From: Theristus sp. LFF4_11
Lineage: Eukaryota; Nematoda; Chromadorea; Monhysterida; Xyalidae
Assembly (NCBI GenBank): GCA_030248135.1
Contig: JASANC010003278.1
Coordinates: forward strand, 116,567 to 180,566
Reading direction: 5' to 3'
DNA: 64,000 bases
Part shown: positions 33,901 to 46,145 of the stretch, in pieces
How positions within the stretch are numbered: the stretch's first letter is position 1
Layout of the letters: each line of letters opens with the position of its first letter
Position numbers and translations under genes: made by a program
The notes under the pieces: generated by a model
The model's input: only the letters and a program-made list of their open reading frames with translations
Databases searched by the model: none
Told to the model about the DNA's origin: nothing

Positions 33901-36900
33901 TCTGATTAGCTTTTTTCCGAATTTTTTTGCACGAATCTGCCGACAGAATACGTCAAGTTTCGGTGATTTCAAATTGCCGCACAGCCATGAAAAATTTTCT
34001 ATATCGTTGCGTGCAAACGCATATTGATTGGTGCCCGTTTAATTAGAAAGATAATAGATGGCAAATAACAACAAAAGCCAATCAAAGTGGTCGATTGTTT
34101 GTTTTCATTGCATGAGAATGATGATGATTAGGACTTTTTACAGAACATAGAGAGTAAAAGTTCTCATGAATCTTGCATTAAAAATGGAGTGCAGCTAGAG
34201 ATGATGATATATATATGACAAATTTAGAACAGCTTGGCGCCAATTCAAATCGACCAAAATTGACACGCTAAGACACACACACGGTCTTCCTGTTTTAGTA
34301 TTATAGACTAGCCAATTGACCCGTGCCTACGGCACGGTTAGCTGATAATACAATTATTATTTTTGAGTGGATTTTGGCTTTTTGAACCGTGCTAAAAATG
34401 CATTGCATTTTGATTTTAAGCTGCTTTAGTCGTTCCCGTTCAAATGATCAAAAACAATCTTCTGATCCGGAACACAATCTTTACTGCATTCCATATTAAA
34501 GTTAAAAACAATCTTTTTTTAATCACCAATGGTTAATTGCTGTTCCCGTTGAAAATATGTAAAGCGATTTTAAAGTTAGTTGAATTCAAACGACAAAAAG
34601 TAACATTTTATAAAAATCGTTTTTGAATGTAATGTAATTTCAATTTTGATTTTTTGGTTTTGAAATTGACACATTTCTAATTAAACCCGCGTGTTAAAAA
34701 CAAATTTAAAATGCGAAGTTTATAATTTTGCTGTTTTTTTACCCGTTCACCCTGCTCCAAGCCAATCCTTTTTTTGTACAGTGACAAAAAAGTTAACAAA
34801 ATATGTAAAAAATGACGTTTAAATAAAAAAACAGTAAAAAAACTGTTTTTATACCTTAACATATACCCTAACATAAGGCAAGCTTTTTCGCAAAGTGAAA
34901 ATGAACAAATAACTGCTTTGAAAGCCATCTTGCTTTCTGATCAGATTTTTAGTTTATCACGCACTTCATTAACAAACCCCGTTTATTTGATTTTGCAGTT
35001 AATTTTTTTCGTTGAGTTGTTTAGATAAAACTTTTATGTTTTTGAAAAAGTCTTAAGCAATAACTTTAAACGTTTTTCTGTTTTTGAAAACGTTCTCATG
35101 CAATAAATGTTTAACCAAATGATGATGAAAAATATTGTCTTGAAAGCAAAGTGCAATGTGCACTTGCAATTTCGATGTCGTTTTGCAACCTGATTTATTT
35201 AAAAAAACAATTGCAACGATTCTTCATAGTTGGTTTTTTTATCTTTCGCTTTCGGTCAGTTTGAACAGCAACAATTGCCATTAATTGTCAATCGTATTTT
35301 AAGGCGCTGTCGCGGATGACCAAAGAGTATCATGATGACTTCGCAGTACAGAGTAATTTTTTTGAGAAAACGATTTGCATTAATAATAGGTTAAGAAATT
35401 GAGATTTACAATGTAGCTATCTTAAATAGCAAAAATACGCGCCAATTCAAATTGCAAAAAAGTGACACGGACACCACTATTATCTTAGTATTATAGATTA
35501 GGACTAGCAAATTGACCCGTGCCTACGGCACGGTTAGCTGATAAATACAACTATTATTTTTGAGTTGGTTTTCCCCTTTTGACCTTGCTCACGACGCGGA
35601 CTCAAAATCCGCAACCTTTTTAATCAGCAACAAACAACTGCAATTCCCTATTAAAGTATCAAAATCAATTCTCGCATTTATTAGCTTTTCAATGTCGCTT
35701 ATTTGTCTTTTCATTCTTTGCTAATCAGTTGCATTCCACTGTCCTTCCCGTTTAAAGTAACAAAAAAAAACAATCTCCTTTGATCAGCAACAATTAACAG
35801 CCATTCCCGCTTAAAGTTTTAAAATTAATCTTGTTTGGTTAGCTTTTCAATGTCGTCACATGTTGTTCAATCGCCATTCCTGTTAAAAAAAATATAAAAA
35901 AACAATGTCGTTTGATTAGCAGCAACAATTAACTGATACCGGTTTAAGTTTTTGTTTCAGTTTAAGATACAGGTTTAAGAAAAGCAATCTGCTTCAGTCA
36001 GCTGTCATTTCTGAATAGGCAACACTTTTCTAAATACCCATTGGAAAGCGCCCGCTTTTGACTTGGTAATGGTTTTTTACCCGCCTACCCTAACCTAAGC
36101 CAGGCCTTTTAGAGTGTAAATGTCAAAAAGGCAACACTTCTGAACAATTGTTGCAAAACGCCAATTTTCGTCTTGATAAGTTGCTTCTTTTTCCCGCTTA
36201 CTGTAACTTAAGCCAAGCCTTTTAAAGTTTAAATGACAAAAAATGCAAAACTTTTCTGAATATTCGCTGCAAAACGGCCACTTTTGTGTGGTATGTTTAC
36301 TACTCTTACCTTTAACCCTACCCTTAGCCAAGGATTTTTGATAGAATGGAAATGACAAAACAGCAACATTTTACTGAATATCCGTAGCAAAGCTCACCTA
36401 AGCCAAGCCTTTTAAAGTTTAAATGACGAAAAATGCAAAAGTTTTCTGAATATTCGCTGCAAAACGGCCACTTTTGTGTGGTATGTTTACTACTCTTACC
36501 GTTAACCCCAACCTTAGCCAAGGATTTTTGATAGAATGAAAATGACAAAACAGCAACATTTTACTGAATACCCGTAGCGAAGCTCCCGCTTTTGTTTTGA
36601 ATGTTTACTTCTTTTCCCCGCTTACCCTAACCTAAGCCAGTTCTTTTTGATCGAGTGCAACAAAAAGCATCACGTTTCTGAGTACCCATTGTGTAAAACG
36701 GTCGCTTTTGTTTTGTTATGTAGCTTTTCTATCCTAAGTGACGCATTTTCTATAATAAAAAAAATGATGGAGAAAGCAACGATTTTCTACATTTTACTGA
36801 ATACCGTAGCAAAGCTCCCGCTTTTGTTTCGATTCTTTACTTCTTTTCCCCGCTTACCCTAACCTAAGCCAGTTCTTTTTGATCAAATGCAAAAAAGCAA

Positions 36901-39900
36901 CACATTTTACTGAATACCGTAGCAAAGCTCCCGCTTTTGTTTCGATTGTTTACTTCTTTTCCCCGCTTACCCTAACCTAAGCCAGTTCTTTTTGATCAAA
37001 TGCAAAAAAGCAACACGTTTCTGAGTACCCATTGTGTAAAACGGTCGCTTTTGTTTTGTTATGTAGCTTTTCTATCCTAAGTGACGCATTTTCTATGATA
37101 AAAAAACAAAAAAAAGCTTTTGTTTCGATTCTTTACTTCTTTTCCCCGCTTACCCTAACCTAAGCCAGTTCTTTTTGATCAAATGCAAAAAAGCAACACA
37201 TTTTACTGAATACCGTAGCAAAGCTCCCGCTTTTGTTTCGATTGTTTACTTCTTTTCCCCGCTTACCCTAACCTAAGCCAGTTCTTTTTGATCAAATGCA
37301 AAAAAGCAACACGTTTCTGAGTACCCATTGTGTAAAACGGTCGCTTTTGTTTTGTTATGTAGCTTTTCTATCCTAAGTGACGCATTTTCTATGATAAAAA
37401 AACAAAAAAAAGAAAAAGCAACGATTTTCTAAATACTCGTTGTAAACACCGACTTTATAAAGTCTACCTTGTGAAAAGAGCGATTAACTTGCAAGCGATT
37501 GTTTTAAAAACTCGTTTTTTTGTGAAAAAAAACTCCATCGCCTACAATGGAGTCCTTGCAATTCTTACGATTGTCTAGCTTGTTGGTTGCCGCTCTTGCG
37601 CAGAAGGCATCATGATGACTAAAGTCATGTGGAATGACAATTTGAACTTTGCATTGTCAATTTGAACTTTGCATTGTCATTAGAAAATGGAGTATGAGTA
37701 TTCAGCTGATGATGACTTAAATAGCAAAATTGGCTCAAACTTGTAAATTTTAATAGCCAATCAACGTAGCGGAACGGACCTGACTTACATACACAGTTAC
37801 TATCTTAGTATTATAGATAGATAGATAGATAATTACTGTGTTAATTGGGGTTCTGTTCCCATATAACCATGCTAATCCAGTATTCTGGGTCTCTCGATAA
37901 ACGACTGAACGAGGACCACAAGATGGGTTGTTGAGGAGGGATGGGAAAGAAACCGACGTGTTGACTGGAACGTGTCGCGTTTGAAATCGTTTGTGCAAAA
38001 ACCGGCGACCGCAATAGCGAGACAGCAAAAAGAGCAGTGCGATCTGCATTGCTTCATTAACGCATGAAACTGAAAACCTGTTTTCCTCTCTATACGTGCA
38101 ATTCAATCGTGGCACTCGAGAACTAGAGATTATCAAAGCTGGATTGACCGTGAATGAACCATTAGATGTGCCATTTTCTTCCAGCAACTGGCAAATGCGT
38201 CCGCCAACAACACAACAACAACGGTGGCACGTCTCTACATTCATCAGCGAGCAGTCATCGTGTACTGAATGTCACCATCGAGGGACCGACCGACTCCCAA
38301 TTGCCACTCGAGCAAGTGTCGTTCTCGGCCGAGGTTTTCGACGACGTCGGTTTGTGAAATTGCTTGTCTCCGTCTGGCCCGCAGTGCTCCGTGCTACATG
38401 CTGTTCATACAGTTTTATCGGAGTTTGCGAAATAAAATGGGCGGATGAATGAAAAGTGCTTTTTGTTTGTGCTGGAGAACAGTAAGGTTGCGCACAGTCA
38501 TTGGCGAACACGTACGATGATGATACATGCGCGATGGGGTGTTCGTACGTGTGCGCTCGAATGTGTGTGCGTGTGTTTGCACCTGTGCACTATCTACAGA
38601 GCGTTCTTTTGTCGTCAGAAACAACTGAATACATGAATTCAACAGTTTGCATATAACTGACCGGGGCGAGACAAAATGAAACCTCCAACCTCACAAAGCA
38701 GTTCATTTTTTCCGCAGATCCCGCCATTCTCAACTACCAATGGGAAGTGCACGAAGCGGACGTTCAGCTCGAGGCTGACGTCACGCCGCCGGGCGCCATC
38801 ATGAGCGACACGTGGACGGCGCAGACGTTTGTGCTCAGGAATGTGCGTTCGGTTGCGAAATCGCGGGCAGGGTTCAAAGTAGAAATAGAACTTGGTTACG
38901 CAGACGGGGTTTAAAAACTTTTTTTGTGTGTGAGCAACTAGTTTAGCTGATCGGCATTTTTCACGACTCGACTTTGCTCGGCTATTGGAGTGTACGGTCT
39001 GAAGGTCTTGAACTTTGGGAACCACTAAGGAAAGAAACCGTGATTTCTTTCAGCTGATCCCCGGTCGTTTCGAGGCGCAAGTGACCGTGACGGGCGCTGA
39101 CCGGGACACAAAATACGAAGGACATGCGGTGCAGAAGTTCACCATAGCACCAGGTGGGTGTTACTTTTGTCAAAGCTGCATCGATTGCCATCATTAGTTG
39201 TACGTACACAGGGTTGAAAAAAACTTTAGGTCAGGAAAAAACCGGTTTTATTTTCGTTTGAAAACCGTTTCATTTCCCAATTTTTCCCAGCACCCAAAAG
39301 TTTCCAGAAGTTGGCGGCTCTTCCTATTAAAAATCACAAGTGAAGTTGAAATTAGTATTTTGAAGCTGCAAGGAAAGTAAATCTGATATTTCACAAATCA
39401 CAGAATGGCGTTGTTGTTGTTGCTTATTAAGCCACATTATTATCGCATATACTAATGATCGAAACTCCACCGAGAATCGTCCATCGAAGTTTTTCTTGCA
39501 ACATTTTTCTCTCAGAATCCAAGCCGAACACGCCGCCGGTTGCGAGAATCCAGCCAAATCGAACGTACAACGCTGACGATCATTCGCACGTGGTGCTCGA
39601 TGGGTCGGGTGAGCACTTTTGAAATCTTGGTGGTGAATTCTGTTGCTGCGTTTCCAAAAATTTCGGTGTTTTTTGTAAGTGGGTGAAACGAAATTCAAAT
39701 TATGGAGCATTCATGAGGCAGTATTTAGTGACGCATAGCTATGCTAAAATACTGCTTCATGCGCACTCAACGAGCTGCTTGGCTGTTTTATTGATCTCGG
39801 ATCTGATCGCAGCAAACGCATGAAGAAGCAACGACTGTGCAGTGTGCACGCTTCTACACCAAGGCAATATTCATGCATCAAATCTTGGCGGTTGAATGGA

Positions 39901-42900
39901 ATCACGTGATTTGATTCAAATATTAAACGATCCCAACAATCGGCGCAGCTGCACAAAACGAATGTTCAGTTGTGGTTGTGGCTGTGCTAGGCGGTGATAC
40001 GGTGCTGGCGCAGGGTGCGGCCGCCGCAACACGGGTGCGGGTTGCCGCAAATTGATTTGCGGTCTGCCGCGCCAGGTTTTGTGGTGGCATCATGCATGCA
40101 CCATACCACCGTCGAACGCTCAGGTATAAACCACACTGGAAAATCATGCAGGAAAGTGGACAAAAAACCAGCTGACATTTGCAGCCAGCAGCGACGTCGA
40201 CGGCGACGAGCTGACGTACCACTGGCAGCAGATCACTGGGCCGGCGATCGAGGACTTTCCGGCGGCCGACACAAAGACGCTCGCGTTCAAACGACTCAAT
40301 ACCGGCGAGTACACGTTTCAGTGAGTTTCCCAATCTTGGTTGGTTGGAATTGTCAATCACAGCGTAGATGTGACACTTGTGTTTTTGTACTGGTGGCGAA
40401 ACGATGCGGATTTGGTGGGTTTTCCGTATTTCGTTTGTTAGAGTCGCTGTGATTTTTCATCGTTTTCTTCATTTGTTTTTTTATCATCAACCGGTTTTCT
40501 TTGCAATCGCCATGCCAATCGCGCGTGCACGTGCAGCACCAATCGGTTGGTTTGGTGCAATCAACACCATATTCCACGAGCAACCAACCACTCCATCACT
40601 CCTCGTGGCCTGGTGGTAGTGCGTTAGACTACGGGGGATCGAGCCCCGCCGAGGGGTGTATAGGCACTTAATGACAGAAAAAAACTCGATGGGCGCCCTA
40701 CTCAATGGCGTTCTGTACGCTTCTCTGGGTTAGCCCTCTGGCTAAAAACATCGCCTAAAAATCCCAACAACAACAACAAATCACTCACCCCACTGCTTCT
40801 TCTCTCCTCCCAGACTAACAGTCACCGACCCCAGCGGCGCCTCCTCGAACGCCCGTGTCAAAGTGGCGATCACACAAGCGCGCGACGACAAGCCGGCCGC
40901 ACGTCCGGCACAGTGCGGCCACGACGTCGGTGACGTCACCGTGCAGCTGCCCGTGGCGCTGGTGCAGCTGTGCGCGAACCTGTCCAAGGACGACAAAGGT
41001 AGGTGCTCGGAGTATCGAGAAATTATCGATTGATTGATGGATGGATTGATTTTGTTGATGGATTTTATTCGACACATTGTGCGTGTCCAGGCATAGGCAC
41101 AAGGAACACCGACAAGTTTCCAAGCCAGCAACGCTGGCCACTCAGCCAATGAAAAACCGAAAAAATCGTACCAGAGAGAGTCCACACTGAAAATGAGTAA
41201 AAGCATACAAACACAGATAAATAGATAATTATGGGCTGTCGGCTGATTGGTTGGTGATCACGTGACGTGATGCGTGCTTGTTGTGCACGACAGACTCCCA
41301 CGACCCACCTCCACCTAGTCACGTGTGCACCAACCAATCAATCAGCTGATCTCTTGCAATGTGCAGTTCAACTGTGCAGGCTATATCTATAATTCTACAT
41401 GCACTTCACCGATTGGTTGGTCGCAGAAGCAAAAAAACAGTCATTGGTGAAATATCGTTGCTTTTTCGAAAAGAACAATAGATTTTATTGGTCGTTTTTT
41501 GTGCAGCCATCGTTTCGTACAAATGGGTGCGAACGGACTCGAATGTCATGAACACCGTGGACATACAGGGCTCCGGTGAATCGGTGTTGAAACTGACGAA
41601 ATTGACACCGGGCAATTTCGAGTTTGAATTGACCGTCGCGGACACGATTGGACAGACGGATACGGCATCCATCCATCTGGTCGTCTTGCCCGGTTCGTGT
41701 TCTCGTGATTTTTTGGGACTTTTTGATGTTGTTTATTGGTTACAGAATTTTCTTGTTTTGGTTTGCTGATTTCTTTCTCTGCATTTTCAGCAGAGGTAAT
41801 GAACAAAATCATAAAGTCTGTTTGTGTGCGGCTTCCCAAGTAGATGCATATTGCATGCACTGCACAGCCTCCACCGCTTACCCACTGCCTTGGTCGACAG
41901 TGCGATGGACACCACCACCAGACACCCAAAAAGTTGACTAATTGTGTGACTTCCAACTTGCCTAGCACCAATCAGCGAACTCACAAAACAAAAAGCGTCT
42001 GAATTTCCAGAGCAAAACCTTCCGCCACACATTGTGCTCGTAAAAGAATCGACTGTACATTTGCCCGATGAAACATCAGCCGTGCTGGATGCGTCGCCGA
42101 CGAAAGATGACAGCGGCATTTCGAGTGTTAAATGGGAGCAGCTCAGGTTCGATCGAAGAGAGCTTTCGATGGTTATTGAGTATTTTTTGGGTTGTTCAAC
42201 CCACTGAATCTACTGGACAGTCCGGTATTCACTCCGAGCAATTTATTGTTGTTGTTTTTCCAGCGGACCAAGTCAAGTTGAATGGGCTAATCGCAATCAA
42301 TTGAAAGCGACCGTCACAAAACTACAGTTGGGTGACTACGAATTTCATGTCAACGTTACAGATGACCAGGGTCTGTCATCTGTGGCGACCACCGTGCTAC
42401 ATGTGCAACCGAGTGAGTTTATTTTTTTTCGGTTCTGCGACTCGATGCATTTGCAGACGTAAACAGAAAACTAGTTTTTCTTTATGTGGCAATTCAAAAT
42501 AGCCTAAGTGACCCGGGCTTATTTAGCGGACTCGGACCACTTTATCAATTTGGTATTCCCGCGTCATGACGCGTGCTGTCATCTCAGAATGCGCCCAACA
42601 AAAAATGCTAATTGGCCGTTTTTGAATTCAAATTTCACTTGAACGCCCAACATCAATTGAATTATTTGTTAACTGAACGCCACATTACAGTGATTTGCAC
42701 TTGAAGAAACTCAACAATGCCAAATGGCCAGTCCAACAGAGACCCGATGCCCAAAAATGAAAATGTTCAAGTTGAAGAAAACTGTTTCCAATGACGCAAG
42801 CCGAAATGCCATCGAAAAAAAAAACTGTCCGTCAGGCGCCAACCAGCCGCCAAGGGCGATTGCACGAAACGTGACCGTCACTCTGCCGTGCAGTGCCACC

Positions 42901-45857
42901 CAGTTGGACGGATCAGAGTCGACGGACGACGCGGGCGTGGTCAGATGGCAGTGGCGGTCGATGCCGACGAATTTGGCCGCTGTGGTTGGGTGTTGTTGTT
43001 GTTGTGTTTTTTTTTGTTTGTTTTGTTTTGTTGTCTGAGGCGGTCATACAAATTCTACATTAAAGCCTCTAATTAACTAACTCTCTCTCTCTCCCTCAGC
43101 AAAATCAAGAGGGGGTCGATGCCGCTTTATGCTGATTCATGAATGCCGCTTTATGGTGTTTTTCTTCCAGCGAATACTCGGCACCTCCGCCAATCAGCCG
43201 ACCGCTCACGTCAGCTGTCCAGTCGCCGGCCGATTCGCGTTCAATTTGACCGTGTTCGACAGCGCCAATGCAGCCTCATCGCTGTTGGTTTTTCTGAACG
43301 TCAAACGATCTGCTGCCGACAACAACTCGGTGGAGATGTGAGTATAGTGGGTGTTTTGTGCGGGGATTTTTGTGATTTTTTTCATTTTGTTTCTTCAGTT
43401 CTGTAATACTGAGAATCCTCTAAACTCGGAGTATCTTGATTCACGGAGCTAGTTTCAAAAATAACCATGTCGCTGTTCTTCTATAAAATTGAATTGCCGT
43501 CTGTGTTTTTGTGTGCTGATGATCAAACCAGCCGTAGCAATGGTACGAAGCGTTTTCCTTATACATACATACATACATACAAAACTTTTCCATACATGAT
43601 GTGCCGGATATATAAACGTGTTGCATGAATGGGCCTTTCATTTCTCCCCCGGGTTTCCAGCTACATTCGCCGCCCACTGACCGAACTAACGCAGCACACG
43701 ATCGATCGACTGCAACAGCGACTGGCTGCGGTGCTCGCGTCTGCACTAGACGATGTGGACGACGATGTGCATGTGTACGTCACTGAGGTGGAGCAGGACT
43801 GGTCCACAGCACGGTGAGCGGGTGTTGATGTGGAGGGGCTGGTTTTGAGGTTGGTCGTTTCGTCCGTTCATCCATCCATCTATACATTCCATTCATCTAT
43901 ACATCACATCCATCCATTCCATCCTCCATCCAATCCACCCATCCATCCATCCATCTACATATTTTATTTCGCGAAATGCAGGAATTTTTTTGGAAGTTAG
44001 AGGGAGAAGACCCATCCCAATGTTTTTTTTCTTTTGCTCTACGAATTTGGTCTCACAGATAGGTTTCTGCGAATTCTGCTCTGTGTTTGTTTTTCTGAGT
44101 ACGTTCACGTGCATTGTTTGGATGGCGTTTTTTGCAACTTGTTTTTTTACCAACATCTCCACAGTGCGCAAACATGCAGCTGCGTCGAATCAGCAGTAAC
44201 TGAAAAACAAAAGAAACACAACAATACATCCAACAAAACCATTTCAGCAGTCGACTGGTGCTGTTTGCGAACTACACGGACACGGAGCATGGAAATGTGC
44301 CGCAAATCATCGACGGCGCACAGATGGTCGCCGTGATCAGGGCGCAGTTCACGATGCTGAATGATTTTCACATTGATGCGGTGCACACAAAGTGTGAGTT
44401 TCGATGAGCTTGGGAGGGGGCGAAGGTGGGGTTTGAGTGATTTACTGATTTGGGGTGGGGTCTTCGCTGAATAATACTGACCGTGTGCAGCTCAATCGAC
44501 CAGCGCGCTCAGTTTCCAGACAGCCAATCAGCTGATTGCACATGTGTTTTACTGGAGCTTTTTTTGCGACGTGCTTGCGTTTGGAGTTGCGCTTACTTAT
44601 TTGTCATTCTAGCGCGATGTACCCGGTAGCCAATCAACGTGTGGCTAATTTCAAATCAGCTTCCGTTTGTGGGTGTGTTCATATCTTCGAATAAAATTGC
44701 TCAACTGAAATAAGCACTACAGTTTTCAACTGATCATTCAGCCGTCAACGGATTATTGGTTGCATCTGTATTTTAGTTATTCTTTCGGTGGTTGTTTTTG
44801 CATACCGTTTCGCACGCAAATCCACTGTTCAGAATTCCAAATGTTCTCAGACTGCCGAAATGCCTGCTCCGGCCACGGCGTGTGCGACCACCACAGTAAA
44901 CGGTGCAACTGTGATCGGTTCTGGATGCCGAACGTCTTCAGCGTCTACATCATGAACAGCGACTCGAACTGCGGTTTGTGGTGATTAGGATTGTTGTTTG
45001 TGACTTTTTTTGTGAAAATTAACATCGAATTTTGATTTGAGGTGTTTGATTTCGGTAATTTAAGCTGATTCGTTGTTTCTGTATTCAGTCGAGCTGCGCC
45101 TGACGTTTGAATGCTCCGATTAGTGAAGCCAATTTGTTACAGCAGGTCTCAGTGGCTACATAAAAATAAAAGCTACAACAAAGGCGCATTCATGACGCAC
45201 TATTTAGTGACGTGTAGGCTGTGTTAAAACATATCTAGATAGCTTAGCGGTCACAATACTGGCTTCGTGAATGCCGCTTAAACGTTCACAAAATGACGAA
45301 AATAAACTGGAATAAACACACAAAATGACTACAAACATGCAATGCTCTACCGACCATTTTCAGCGTGGTCCGTTCTCTACTTCGCGTTGGCCGTGCTTCT
45401 GGTGGCCGCCACGGTCAGCGGTCTCACCTATCTGACGGTCTGCGCGCCGTCGCACCACGGTACGGTCCGACTGTGGAATCGCTACTGCGGCGTGCTGTTC
45501 AGCCGGGCATCGGACGATCCGAAATCGCGTCGTCGCCGTCGCCGCTATCGCCAGATTCAGAATCGCGCGCACTCGCTGAAGAAACGCGCAAAGACGAATC
45601 ATAATAATAATGCTGGTCTGAACAACGGTCACGCGAGTCTACTGGGACCGGCGAATCAGAATAATACGGTACAAATGAGCAGTCTGCTGGCGTCGACCGA
45701 CTCGGAGCAACTGAGCACGGATGATGACGAGGAGAATGTGCTGTATGACGGGGGTGGTGCTGGCAACGATGGGGTGCCGGTGGTGGTGGACACTGCTGAC
45801 GCCAGGGGCGATGTGAACGGTGATCTGGCCAATCAACAACGACCGTTGCTCCTGTGA
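30901..45857 (+). CDS. KIAA0319L: KIAA0319/KIAA0319L-type PKD-repeat membrane protein
   Basis: Eighteen exons join in phase to about 1133 codons: 30901-31565, 31694-31770, 31929-32081, 38185-38349, 38718-38842, 39054-39153, 39516-39608, 40185-40320, 40814-40998, 41507-41692, 42011-42146, 42264-42412, 42836-42984, 43171-43337, 43661-43813, 44248-44393, 44851-44973, 45364-45857. Order: signal peptide (hydrophobic to about residue 32); MANEC-like cysteine-rich domain (about 80-150); two short EGF-like stretches (220-300); PKD-type beta repeats (about 320-830, with DGSASSDVDGD and SYKW/YHW motifs); a C-terminal EGF-like domain (CSGHGVCDHHSKRCNCD); one transmembrane helix (about 970-996); a basic then acidic cytoplasmic tail. 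This order and the about 1050-1070 residue size match vertebrate KIAA0319 and KIAA0319L, type I membrane proteins linked to cell adhesion, trafficking and (KIAA0319L) AAV entry. Intron 3 holds about 6 kb of repeats. The start ATG is the first in frame before the signal peptide. Confidence 0.93.
33776..34058. mobile_element. AGGTATTATC-family MITE nested in Helentron-like copy 1
   Basis: Inverse copy of 12249-12537 (CTATCTTTTCGTG...GAAAGATAATAG, with GTGTGGAAAAGCCGCACAGC inside). Confidence 0.7.
36821..37412 (+). repeat. Two 296-bp tandem units in Helentron-like copy 3
   Basis: 36821-37116 and 37117-37412 are near-identical and each contains CCCCGCTTACCCTAACCTAA twice. A degenerate unit precedes them (about 36590), and a separate 190-bp pair starts at 36211 and 36401. 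This expansion explains why copy 3 is long. Confidence 0.8.
39709..39770. repeat. Short hairpin MITE in intron 7
   Basis: GCATTCATGAGGCAGTATTT is inverted to AAAATACTGCTTCATGC. Related to 45187-45280 and 50447-50540. Confidence 0.55.
40602..40779 (+). mobile_element. tRNA-derived SINE (178 bp)
   Basis: The head has a pol III A box (TGGCCTGGTGGTAGTGCG) and a B-box-like GGATCGAGCCCC, the tail ends in (CAA)n, and the element is flanked by an exact 7-bp duplication ATCACTC (40595-40601 and 40780-40786). It lies in intron 8 of the KIAA0319-like gene. 3' fragments in inverse orientation are at about 24247-24320 and 52853-52915. Confidence 0.85.
41237..41345. repeat. Hairpin MITE, CTGATTGGTTGGTG family
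   Basis: GCTGATTGGTTGGTGATCAC inverts to GTGTGCACCAACCAATCA. It is one of at least five in this window; the others are 53932-54060, 54563-54720, 59314-59465 and 61364-61496. Confidence 0.65.
42430..42570. repeat. CGACTCAATGC-family MITE copy
   Basis: TCTGCGACTCGATGC, GGCAATTCAAAATAGCC, GCGGACTCGGACCACTTTAT and CCCGCGTCATGACGC follow the order seen at 297-475. It begins 20 bp inside intron 12. Confidence 0.6.
43860..43955 (+). repeat. (CATC)n microsatellite
   Basis: Imperfect TCCATCCATCCATCTATACA array in intron 15 of the KIAA0319-like gene. A separate (ATAC)n run is at 43562-43581. Confidence 0.8.
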
Positions 45858-45956
45858 TGGGGGCTTCGGGAAATTCTTGTGGAAAATTTGTTCATGATCG
45901 GTATTTTGTTGGAAAGCAGAACATTCTTTCTTATTGTCGTTTATTTTGGTACCGCT

Positions 45957-46141
45957 CGAGACTCAGTGCGCGCGTATATAGGTGAATAGTTTCATGCATG
46001 ACGCGGGAATTCTAAAAACATTGGTAGAGTGATTCGAGTCCCCTAAATAGGGCCGGGCCCGGTCCACTTGGGCTACTTTTAACTGACGGAACTTTGAAAA
46101 GATTGAAACTAGTTCCCTTTCTGCAAACGCACTGAGTCACA
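45957..46141. repeat. CGACTCAATGC-family MITE copy downstream of KIAA0319-like
   Basis: GAGACTCAGTGCGCGCG inverts to CGCACTGAGTC; about 185 bp. It lies about 100 bp past the stop codon and may overlap the 3' untranslated region. Confidence 0.65.
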
Positions 46142-46145
46142 GAGC

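Larger units (their letters stand above)
32103..37830 (+). mobile_element. Three head-to-tail Helentron/HINE-like repeats
   Basis: Copies start at about 32103, 34309 and 35503 with TAGC(A/C)AATTGACCCGTGCC, whose CCGTGCC-TAC-GGCACGG forms a hairpin, then GGTTAGCTGATAA. Each ends TTAGTATTATAGA(C/T)TAG or, for the last, TATAGATAGATAGATAGA, a (GATA)n tail. The bodies are AT-rich and share GATCAGCAACAATTAACAG-like words. A 5' hairpin, conserved ends, no target duplication and a microsatellite tail fit non-autonomous Helentron elements (HINE/DINE type); the class is inferred. All sit in intron 3 of the KIAA0319-like gene. Confidence 0.7.

Noticed and set aside
40602..40680. A functional tRNA gene
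   Set aside because: A and B boxes are present but the acceptor arms do not pair; the (CAA)n tail and target duplication mark a SINE.
44833..44850. Alternative start of KIAA0319-like exon 17 after CTGTTCAG
   Set aside because: Joining there gives a stop or breaks the frame. The acceptor at 44850 with the GTGAGT donor at 44394 restores the conserved spacing to the CSGHG motif.
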